Shown here: positions 1 to 6,071 of the stretch, piece by piece
Layout: each line of letters starts with the position of its first letter
Position numbering within the stretch: the stretch's first letter is position 1
Assembly: GCA_020049245.1 (NCBI GenBank)
Contig: JAIFLB010000049.1
Span: 1-9,562, forward strand
Direction: 5' to 3'
Source: Betaproteobacteria bacterium
Lineage (GTDB): Bacteria > Pseudomonadota > Gammaproteobacteria > Burkholderiales > Thiobacillaceae
DNA: 9,562 bases
The notes under the pieces: model-generated
Databases searched by the model: none
Told to the model about the DNA's origin: nothing
Seen by the model: only the letters and a program-made list of their open reading frames with translations
Translations under genes and position numbers: made by a program

Positions 1-96
1 CAACACGTTGGCTGCGTAGCCAGGCCAGGCAGCTACAAGCGCCAGTCCTGCAACCAGGCTGACCCACACGGTCAGCTTCGATCGATTTGATTTCAT
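1..96 (-). CDS. pilQ: Type IV pilus secretin PilQ, N-terminal fragment (cut by window edge)
   Basis: The first 32 codons of a gene that leaves the window on the left. They encode a classical Sec signal peptide: a basic start (MKSNRSK), a hydrophobic core (VWVSLVAGLALVAAW) and a likely cleavage after PGYAA, near residue 29. The ATG lies in a 4-base ATGA overlap with the pilP stop, and a good AGGAG ribosome site sits inside the end of pilP. No secretin domain is visible, so the name rests on position: in pilMNOPQ operons the secretin gene follows pilP. PilQ would form the outer-membrane ring through which the pilus leaves, with PilP as its inner-membrane-anchored partner. The signal peptide and exact overlap make the call strong despite the short fragment. 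Confidence 0.88.
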   Translation of the reverse strand, partial: MKSNRSKLTVWVSLVAGLALVAAWPGYAANVL

Positions 97-635
97 AACG
101 TCTGCTCCTGAAGGTCCAGCGTGGCCTTCGTTTCAGTCCAGTCGCCCACGCCATCCTGGACGGTTTCCCTGAGTTCGATGCTCGCATCGGAAATGCCGAT
201 GACCAGGCCAAAATTGAGTCCCATGTAATCCCCTTTTTTAACCCGATAAAGCGTGGATACCGGGGTACGGACCAGCGCGAACTTCTGGTTGTCTTTGCTG
301 ATGGTGCCAACCATGCGCAAGCCATCGAGCGGAAATTGTTCCAACGGCCCCTTCGGACGGTTGAGATCAGGTTGAAATGCGCCGCCCCCTTTCGCCTGCT
401 TGAGACTCCGCGGCTGAAATGGGTCAGGACTATCACCCGGCTCGTAGGTATAGGTTGTCTGTGGTTTGACTTCAGGCAAAGGTTCCAGCGCTGGCTGAGC
501 AGTAGAACCCGTATTGGCCATGAATTCACGCAGATCTGAAAACTTGTCCTGACTGCAACCCGCCAAAAGCACAAGGGAAGCCAGCATCAGGGGAGAGACT
601 GAACGAGTGGCAATCAAATGAGACCGGGTCGTCAT
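93..635 (-). CDS. pilP: Type IV pilus inner-membrane lipoprotein PilP
   Basis: A 180-residue protein, the usual PilP size. A lipoprotein signal peptide ends in the lipobox LLAGC, with Cys27 as the predicted lipidated residue. A proline-rich, probably unstructured linker follows (about 45-95; PALEPLPEVKP, DSPDPFQPRS). The C-terminal part (about 100-175) matches the PilP beta-sandwich pattern, with LDGLRMVGTI, FALVRTP and YRVKKGDYMG. In known systems PilP binds the PilN/PilO dimer through its N-terminal region and the PilQ secretin through the beta domain, bridging the two membranes. The ATG overlaps the pilO stop by 4 bases (ATGA) and has a GGAGAG ribosome site, and the stop overlaps pilQ in the same way. 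No anomalies seen. Confidence 0.95.
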   Translation of the reverse strand: MTTRSHLIATRSVSPLMLASLVLLAGCSQDKFSDLREFMANTGSTAQPALEPLPEVKPQTTYTYEPGDSPDPFQPRSLKQAKGGGAFQPDLNRPKGPLEQFPLDGLRMVGTISKDNQKFALVRTPVSTLYRVKKGDYMGLNFGLVIGISDASIELRETVQDGVGDWTETKATLDLQEQTL

Positions 636-1255
636 GTCTTCTCTCCAGCCTTTTTCTGTCTGCGCACGGCGGCTAGTTCGTTTTCATCCAGATAACGATA
701 AGTCTGCACTCTTGCATCCATGGTCAAGAGACCTTCTTTTTCTGGCGCCAGCGCGACATCATGCAGAGTAACAATACGCGGCATTTGGGCAAGATCGCTC
801 ACGAAGCCGCCGATATCGTGATAACTGCCACTGACCTTGATTGCCACCGGCAGGGTGGCGTAGAAGTCAGCCAAGGTCTCGGCGCCGGGTCGAAACAAGT
901 TGAAATCAAGTCCACGACCAACACCAACCTGGTTGATATCGGCCAGCAAAGCGTCCATTTGTGAGCGATCCGGCAATTGACGCAGCATGGCAGCGAGCGA
1001 TTGCTCCACCTCAGCCAAACGGCGTTTATAGGCTTCGTAATGAAATACCTGGCCTTTCTTGACCGTGAAACTGGTGCGCAGTGCTTGTTCTTCGGCACGC
1101 GCGGCATCCAGGCTTTTTATGGCGTCAGACCAGACCAGATACCAGCCCCCCGCCAGGATGGCAAGAAACAATACGGCCAGGACCAAGGCGCGAACAGGCG
1201 CGGGTGCGCTCGTGATGTCTTTCAGATCGAGATTATTGAGTTCCGAAAGGTTCAT
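632..1255 (-). CDS. pilO: Type IV pilus inner-membrane alignment protein PilO
   Basis: A 207-residue bitopic membrane protein. A short cytoplasmic N-terminus (MNLSELNNLDLKDI) is followed by one transmembrane helix (about 22-43, ALVLAVLFLAILAGGWYLVW). Next is a charged coiled-coil stretch (about 46-92) and a periplasmic ferredoxin-like domain with the family segments LLADINQVGVGRGLDFNLF and LPVAIKVSGSYHDIGGFVSDLAQMPRIV. PilO pairs with PilN and, with PilP, forms the inner-membrane alignment subcomplex of the type IV pilus machine. The ATG sits in a 4-base overlap with the pilN stop and is preceded by a strong purine-rich AAGGGGGG site about six bases upstream. The run of six C (plus strand, 1262-1267) is that ribosome site seen from the other strand. 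Confidence 0.95.
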   Translation of the reverse strand: MNLSELNNLDLKDITSAPAPVRALVLAVLFLAILAGGWYLVWSDAIKSLDAARAEEQALRTSFTVKKGQVFHYEAYKRRLAEVEQSLAAMLRQLPDRSQMDALLADINQVGVGRGLDFNLFRPGAETLADFYATLPVAIKVSGSYHDIGGFVSDLAQMPRIVTLHDVALAPEKEGLLTMDARVQTYRYLDENELAAVRRQKKAGEKT

Positions 1256-1833
1256 GGTTTACCCCCCTTCTGCGTCGCTTCCGGAGTCTGGCGAGCAATT
1301 TTGACGTTGAGGGAAAATTCAGAACTGCGCACAGGGCCAACCATGGCTGACTTAACTTCAATCAGTACCGGCTCATCAAACAAATCGGCTGCTTCAAGCG
1401 ACCGCATGAAAGTTGAAACCCGCGCGCTGGATTGTGCATAACCAGCCAAGGCAAGCAGATCGCCTGACTGTTTGACGCTCTTGAGATAGAGCCCCTCAGG
1501 CAGGCGGCGCATCAGTTCGTCAAACATCACAACCGCTTCACCGCGATTGTTCTGCAAGGTTTCAACGACTTTCTTGCGTTCCAGCAAGTCGTTGGTCTTT
1601 TCCTTCAGCTCGGCAATCTCGGCAATCTGCTTGTCAAGTTTGACCATTTCATCCTTCAGAAATGCGTTGCGCGCATCCTGGGTTGATTTCTCATTCACCA
1701 GATACGCCTGCCCAGCCGCAACTACGGCCAGGCCTAGCCCGACCACAATAGCGGCGAGAATTGCGAACCAGCGCTGTTGCCGAGCTTTGCGCAGCTGGCG
1801 ATGCGGGAGGAGGTTGATGCGAATAGCGGTCAT
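1252..1833 (-). CDS. pilN: Type IV pilus inner-membrane protein PilN
   Basis: A 193-residue bitopic membrane protein. Its first dozen residues hold the conserved PilM-binding motif INLLPHR (residues 6-12), the cytoplasmic tail that docks in a groove of PilM in known structures. One transmembrane helix follows (about 22-42), then a long coiled coil (about 48-95, rich in K, E and L) and a periplasmic ferredoxin-like domain (about 100-180). The segment RRLPEGLYLKSVKQSGDLLALAG is typical of the family. PilN heterodimerises with PilO. Start and stop are both in 4-base ATGA overlaps, with pilM and pilO respectively. A GAAGG ribosome site lies about ten bases before the ATG, weaker than that of pilO, so coupling to pilM translation probably matters here. 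Confidence 0.95.
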   Translation of the reverse strand: MTAIRINLLPHRQLRKARQQRWFAILAAIVVGLGLAVVAAGQAYLVNEKSTQDARNAFLKDEMVKLDKQIAEIAELKEKTNDLLERKKVVETLQNNRGEAVVMFDELMRRLPEGLYLKSVKQSGDLLALAGYAQSSARVSTFMRSLEAADLFDEPVLIEVKSAMVGPVRSSEFSLNVKIARQTPEATQKGGKP

Positions 1834-2906
1834 GTTGGATCAAACCTTCGCAAGGCAAGGCCACAAGCCACAAACAGGGCGGGCGCTTCGGAAGCCAGTT
1901 GACGCGCCTTGACATGATTCGAAACGGCCATCTTGGCGAAGGGATTGGCAATCAGCGTGCTGGTTTGCATCCGACTGTGCACAACATCGTCAAGCCCCGG
2001 GATGGCAGCACAGCCGCCGGCCAACAAAATGTGATCGACGCTATGATACGAGGTGGCAGAGTAGAACAACTGCAATGCACGCCCGATTTCCTGTGCGAGG
2101 GAGTCAAGGAATGGCTGCAACACTTCCGATTCATAGCTGTCAGGCAGCAGCCCCTTGCGTTTTGCGTCTTCCGCTTCTTCAGAAGGAAGATCGAAACGGC
2201 GGCTGATTTCGTTGGTCAACGCACTGCCGCCAAGCGCATGTTCACGCTGATAAACAGTTTGGTTGTCGTGCAGAATATTGACATGCGTTGTGTGAGCGCC
2301 GACGTCGATCACCGCGATGGTTTGCCCTTTGCCATTGTCTGGTAACTGAAACGCCATTTGTTCATAGGCGGTCAAGGTTGCAAAGGCATCAACGTCCATG
2401 ACGACCACCTTGAGCCCGACAGCCTCGGCAAGCGCGACGCGTTCTTCAACGCGTTCCCGCCGCGCCAGCACCAGGAGCGCGTCGTTTTCATTCGGATTCT
2501 TCACGCTGGGACCAAGGATCTGGTAATCGAGGCTGATTTCACCGAGCGGGAATGAAGCCACCTGATTTGCTTCCGCAGTGACCTGGGTTTCAATTTCAGC
2601 TTCGGTTGCGCCACTTGGCAACATGATCTTTTTGGTAATCACCGAAGAGGCTGGCAATGCCATCACCACATCGCGAGTTCGTGTATCGAGCGCCTTCCAG
2701 GCTTCACGCATGGCGGCTTCAACGACTTCGATCTTGGCAATGGCACCATCCTGCACGGCATCTCTGGGCAGGGACGAAATGGCATAGCGCTCAACCCGGC
2801 GCATGCCTTTGCCGCCATCCGCCAGCTCAAGCATTTTCACCGCTGATGAGCTAACATCGACGCCGATTAGAGGGCGAGAACCTGGACCCAAAAAAGCAAG
2901 TTTCAA
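1830..2906 (-). CDS. pilM: Type IV pilus assembly ATPase-like protein PilM (TTG start)
   Basis: A 358-residue cytoplasmic protein of the actin/FtsA-like fold, normal length for PilM. The phosphate-1 loop is GVDVSSSAVK (residues 15-24), the phosphate-2 loop is DVGAHTTHV (201-209), and the nucleotide-binding ILLAGGCAAIPGL lies at 293-305. It binds the PilN cytoplasmic tail and couples cytoplasmic motor events to the PilNOP complex. The start codon is TTG, not ATG. It is supported by an AAGGGG site seven bases upstream and by homology, since the first internal methionine (residue 25) lies beyond the phosphate-1 loop. It is first in the pilMNOPQ operon and transcribed away from mrcA. Confidence 0.95.
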   Translation of the reverse strand: MKLAFLGPGSRPLIGVDVSSSAVKMLELADGGKGMRRVERYAISSLPRDAVQDGAIAKIEVVEAAMREAWKALDTRTRDVVMALPASSVITKKIMLPSGATEAEIETQVTAEANQVASFPLGEISLDYQILGPSVKNPNENDALLVLARRERVEERVALAEAVGLKVVVMDVDAFATLTAYEQMAFQLPDNGKGQTIAVIDVGAHTTHVNILHDNQTVYQREHALGGSALTNEISRRFDLPSEEAEDAKRKGLLPDSYESEVLQPFLDSLAQEIGRALQLFYSATSYHSVDHILLAGGCAAIPGLDDVVHSRMQTSTLIANPFAKMAVSNHVKARQLASEAPALFVACGLALRRFDPT

Positions 2907-2913
2907 ACAAATT

Positions 2914-2919
2914 CCCCTT
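2914..2919 (-). promoter_or_regulatory. Ribosome binding site of pilM, decides the TTG start
   Basis: On the minus strand AAGGGG stands seven bases before the TTG at 2906-2904. No in-frame ATG or GTG lies between this site and the first conserved PilM motif. The site therefore supports TTG as the true start. Confidence 0.7.
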
Positions 2920-2945
2920 CGCAGACACCAACTTCAGGCGCTTAT

Positions 2946-2992
2946 TTAATAATCTACGTTAAATCCTAGCAACAACTCGTTAATATTTACAA
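2946..2992 (-). promoter_or_regulatory. Candidate sigma-70 promoters for pilMNOPQ
   Basis: This is the AT-rich core of the divergent region between pilM and mrcA. Two minus-strand hexamer pairs can be read. TTGTAA (2992-2987) and TAGGAT (2968-2963) are separated by 18 bases. TTGTTG (2975-2970) and TATTAA (2951-2946) are also separated by 18. Neither is a close consensus match, and at most one need be real. The placement, 40-60 bases before the pilM start and in the only intergenic space upstream of the operon, is what makes a promoter likely here. On the plus strand I found no convincing promoter for mrcA; TAATAT at 2981-2986 is only a weak -10 candidate. Confidence 0.35.
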
Positions 2993-3005
2993 GGCTTTTC
3001 ATTTT

Positions 3006-3052
3006 CCACTTCGGCTTGCCTTGGCCTTCCACTTGAACTTACCCTTGGCTTT
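3006..3052. repeat. Imperfect tandem repeat of about 23-24 bp in the pilM-mrcA intergenic region
   Basis: Two directly adjacent copies, 3006-3028 and 3029-3052. Each begins with CCACTT and ends with CCTTGGC plus a pyrimidine tail (CTT or TTT). The seven- or eight-base middles differ (CGGCTTG against GAACTTAC). The tract would lie in the mrcA leader. Its role is unknown; it may be an old local duplication or a pair of binding sites. Confidence 0.5.
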
Positions 3053-3085
3053 ACCCAATTCATCCGGTTTCCCCGCGAGCCTGAA

Positions 3086-5410
3086 ATGACCCGTTGGTGG
3101 TACATCCTGTTAGCTTCTGCCGTTGGCATCGTGATATCGGCAGTTGCAATAATAGCTTTAGCTTCAGCAATAATTTATCCAAATTTACCTAGTTTGGATG
3201 CGCTGAAAGACTATCAGCCCAAGCAACCCTTGCGAATTTACACCGAGGATGGCGCGCTGATTGGAGAGTTTGGCGAGGAACGGCGTGCAGTCGTCAGGCT
3301 GAAAGACGCCCCCAAAACATTGCCACAGGCGATTTTGGCGGCAGAGGACGAACGATTCTATAGCCATGGGGGCGTCGATACTCTTGGGGTACTGCGTGCG
3401 GCGATGTCAAATTTGATGTCTCGTGGCGTTAAGGAAGGGGCATCGACGATCACCATGCAGGTGGCGCGAAATTTCTTCCTCAGTTCGGAGAAAACCTTTA
3501 CCCGCAAGATGAACGAAGCGCTCCTTGCGATCAAGATAGAGCATGCCTTATCTAAAGAAGAAATTCTTGAGCTGTATATCAACCACATTTTTCTGGGCCA
3601 GCGCGCCTACGGTTTTGCAGCCGCCGCCCAAATCTACTTCGGCAAGCCATTAGCCAAGATCACTGTCGCCGAAGCCGCGATGTTGGCCGGCTTGCCCAAA
3701 GCGCCTTCCGCTTATAACCCAGTGGTCAATCCAACCCGCGCCAGAAGCCGCCAGCTTTACGTGCTCGGACGCATGAAGACGCTGGGTTACATTTCCGACA
3801 CTGTCTACCAGCAAGCCAAATCACAGCGCTTGCAGATAAAATTCTCACCGCAGAGTTTTGACGTCGGTGCGCATCATCTGGCTGAACTGGTTCGGCAACG
3901 CATGTTTGAAAAATATGGCGCGGAAATTTATGTCAGCGGCATGAAAGTTTTCACAACACTGCGCCTGGTTGACCAGAAGGCAGCTCAGAATGGCGTGCGT
4001 CAGGGCATCCTCGAGTTTCACCGTAGACGCGGCTACGCCGGCCCAGAAGGTAAAATCGATCTGCCCGCAAATGAACAGGATGCCGAAAAGGCCATTGACG
4101 ACACCCTGCTCGGTCTTGAAGAAGCTAACGGCATGCTCCCCGCCATCGTTCTTGGCATCAATAAGTCACGCATCAAACTCCGCCTGCGCAATGGCGATGA
4201 TGTCGAATTGGGCAGCAGTGAAATCAAATTCGCTCAGCGCTTTGTGTCTGGAAAAATCCCCGAGAACAAGCGTTTGACACGTGGCAGCATCGTGCGAGTG
4301 GCACGGGCCAAACCAGATTCGGCATGGCAACTCACCTATCTGCCACAGGTCGAAGTTGCGTTCATCGCGCTGGCGCCAGCAAATGGCGCGGTTCGCGCCA
4401 TGGTGGGGGGTTTTGATTTCACGCGCAATCAATTCAACCATGTCACTCAGGCCTTGCGTCAGGCAGGCTCAAGCTTCAAGCCTTTCGTATATTCGGCAGC
4501 ATTGGAGCGTGGCATTACGCCCGCGACGGTGTTCGATGACGCACCGATTACTGTTGACCCGGCCGAGACGGGGGGGGTGAGTTGGGAGCCGAAGAACTAT
4601 GACGGCACCCTTGAAGGCCCGCTGACTCTGCGCAATGCCTTGGCAAAATCAAAAAACCTGGTCTCCATCCGCGTCCTGCAGAGCACTGGTGCGCAATTCG
4701 CCCAGGAACACATCGCCAAATTCGGTTTCGACATTCGGCGGATTCCGCCTTACCTGACGATGGCACTGGGCGCGGGAGAAGTGACGCCACTCACCCTGGC
4801 GACGGCCTATGCGGTATTCGCGAATGGCGGCAAGTCGATTACCCCGTGGCACCTTTTACGGGTTACCGACAAGGATGGGCGAGTTCTGGAAAGCTTCACT
4901 GCCCCCCCGTCATATCAGGTGATCGATCCGCGCAATGCATTCATTACCACCAGCCTGATGCAGGATGTCATCCGGCGCGGCACCGCAACCGCAGCGCTAA
5001 AGCTGGGACGTGTCGATATCGCCGGCAAAACCGGCACCACCAACGATCACCACGACGCCTGGTTTGCCGGCTTTCAGCCAACACGGGTAGCTGTTGCCTG
5101 GATGGGCTATGACAAACCGCGCCCGCTCGGCTCCGGCGAGACGGGAGGCGGTACTGCTCTGCCGATCTGGGTACGCTACATGGAAGAAGCCCTGCGTAAC
5201 ACTCCGATAATGCCTTTTGCCATGCCCAGTGGCGTCGTCACCAGCCAGATCGATCCGGTTTCCGGCATGTCCGTTGAACCAGATCAAGGCATCAGCGAAT
5301 TTTTCTACCAGGAATTTTCGCCCGGCTACCAACCACCGGCGGCGGCTGAGCCCGATGCATTGACGCCTGACCTGCCAGCAGACACCTCAATTCCACCTCT
5401 ATTGAATTGA
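3086..5410 (+). CDS. mrcA: Penicillin-binding protein 1A, bifunctional glycosyltransferase/transpeptidase
   Basis: A 774-residue class A PBP (also called ponA), which polymerises lipid II and crosslinks the stem peptides in the periplasm. One signal anchor (about 5-31) is followed by a GT51 glycosyltransferase domain. It carries EDERFYSHGG with catalytic Glu87, GASTITMQ (118-125), RKMNE with Glu144, and ELYINHIFLG. An OB-like linker covers roughly 330-430. The transpeptidase domain shows SSFK (Ser462 nucleophile, Lys465), SKN (522-524) and KTGTT (648-652). The tail is proline- and alanine-rich. STITMQ in place of the more common STITQQ is, as I recall, a usual variant in this group. No in-frame ATG, GTG or TTG lies between the TAA at 2981-2983 and this ATG, so the start is firm although no clear Shine-Dalgarno is seen. 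An 8-base G run (4570-4577) lies in frame. Its divergence from pilM is typical of beta- and gammaproteobacteria. Confidence 0.96.
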   Translation: MTRWWYILLASAVGIVISAVAIIALASAIIYPNLPSLDALKDYQPKQPLRIYTEDGALIGEFGEERRAVVRLKDAPKTLPQAILAAEDERFYSHGGVDTLGVLRAAMSNLMSRGVKEGASTITMQVARNFFLSSEKTFTRKMNEALLAIKIEHALSKEEILELYINHIFLGQRAYGFAAAAQIYFGKPLAKITVAEAAMLAGLPKAPSAYNPVVNPTRARSRQLYVLGRMKTLGYISDTVYQQAKSQRLQIKFSPQSFDVGAHHLAELVRQRMFEKYGAEIYVSGMKVFTTLRLVDQKAAQNGVRQGILEFHRRRGYAGPEGKIDLPANEQDAEKAIDDTLLGLEEANGMLPAIVLGINKSRIKLRLRNGDDVELGSSEIKFAQRFVSGKIPENKRLTRGSIVRVARAKPDSAWQLTYLPQVEVAFIALAPANGAVRAMVGGFDFTRNQFNHVTQALRQAGSSFKPFVYSAALERGITPATVFDDAPITVDPAETGGVSWEPKNYDGTLEGPLTLRNALAKSKNLVSIRVLQSTGAQFAQEHIAKFGFDIRRIPPYLTMALGAGEVTPLTLATAYAVFANGGKSITPWHLLRVTDKDGRVLESFTAPPSYQVIDPRNAFITTSLMQDVIRRGTATAALKLGRVDIAGKTGTTNDHHDAWFAGFQPTRVAVAWMGYDKPRPLGSGETGGGTALPIWVRYMEEALRNTPIMPFAMPSGVVTSQIDPVSGMSVEPDQGISEFFYQEFSPGYQPPAAAEPDALTPDLPADTSIPPLLN

Positions 5411-5417
5411 TCATCCG

Positions 5418-6017
5418 ATGCGCGATCCTCATCTTTCCCATAACCGGACGCGCATCGCCGATCTGGCGGCACGCATGATTGCCGAGCATGGCATCCACGA
5501 CTACGCGCTGGCAAAACGCAAAGCAGCGCGCAGCTTGGGATTGCCGGAAGGACATAGCCTGCCGAGCAATGAGGAAGTCGATGCCGCGTTGATCTACCGT
5601 CAATCGCTGTTCGAGCCGGAAGAGCAGGCTGCCTTGCTGCTTGCACTGCGTCAGCAGGCGCTTGCGGTAATGCGGGTATTCGAGCCTTTTTCTCCCTTCC
5701 TGACCGGCATGGTCGCTTCTGGCGCGGTTTCTGAGCACAGCCTGATCGAACTCGATATTGATGCCGATTCCAGCAAGGATTTCGATCAGTTCCTGGTTAA
5801 CCACAACATCGAATTCAAGATCCAGGACAAGGGTGGACGCATGGCTTACCTGATCTATTCGGAACCACAAGATGTGCTGGTCAGAATCAATTCGGGTGAA
5901 AGCTTTCACGCTGCCGCCACTGCCCGCCCTCGCTTGAGCCGTCAACAACTTGAAAAGCTGATGCAGCTTGAGCCCTCGGTTGCAGCACCGTCATTCGGCT
6001 TAACACCGCAACTTTGA
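5418..6017 (+). CDS. Conserved protein of unknown function, possibly nucleotidyltransferase-like
   Basis: A 199-residue soluble protein with no signal peptide or membrane helix; function not known to me. Residues 10-60 form a helical region (IADLAARMIAEHG, ALAKRKAARSLGLP, SLPSNEEVDAAL) that I recognise as a recurring pattern in uncharacterised betaproteobacterial proteins. Residues 75-135 (LAVMRVFEPFSPFLTG, then SLIELDIDADSSKDFDQFLVNH, then IEF) resemble the core of minimal nucleotidyltransferases. However, the usual SDIDL metal-binding pair is replaced by SLIEL (residues 108-112), so catalysis is doubtful. Homologues sometimes carry a Mur-ligase name, as I recall, but I see no Mur-like ATP loop. 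The ATG lies seven bases after the mrcA stop with no clear Shine-Dalgarno, suggesting translation coupled to mrcA. A real gene: codon use matches its neighbours and the pattern is conserved. Confidence 0.85.
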   Translation: MRDPHLSHNRTRIADLAARMIAEHGIHDYALAKRKAARSLGLPEGHSLPSNEEVDAALIYRQSLFEPEEQAALLLALRQQALAVMRVFEPFSPFLTGMVASGAVSEHSLIELDIDADSSKDFDQFLVNHNIEFKIQDKGGRMAYLIYSEPQDVLVRINSGESFHAAATARPRLSRQQLEKLMQLEPSVAAPSFGLTPQL

Positions 6018-6029
6018 TATTCCTATGGT
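6000..6029 (+). promoter_or_regulatory. Candidate sigma-70 promoter for the EpsB-type glycosyltransferase gene
   Basis: TTAACA (6000-6005) and TATGGT (6024-6029) are separated by 18 bases, matching the sigma-70 hexamers at five and four of six positions. Transcription would start near 6036, giving a leader of about 36 bases. The -35 overlaps the last codons of the upstream gene. I found no sigma-54 type GG/GC element here. Confidence 0.3.
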
Positions 6030-6043
6030 CAAATCGATTTCAC
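6028..6043. repeat. 16-bp near-palindrome upstream of the glycosyltransferase gene
   Basis: GTCAAATCGATTTCAC is symmetrical in seven of eight base pairs, with a perfect 10-bp core AAATCGATTT (6031-6040). It overlaps the end of the candidate -10 and the predicted transcription start, where a repressor operator would be expected. Chance occurrence is possible. Confidence 0.4.
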
Positions 6044-6071
6044 TTTTCCCCTCGTTCGAATCAGTGCAGCC

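Noticed and set aside
977..1441. 154-codon plus-strand open frame
   Set aside because: It is antisense to pilO and pilN, which are firmly identified, and shows no domain or ribosome site.
5292..5948. 218-codon minus-strand open frame opposite the end of mrcA and the unknown gene
   Set aside because: It lies antisense across two convincing plus-strand genes, including the PBP1A tail, has no recognisable protein features, and looks like a by-product of GC-rich codon use.
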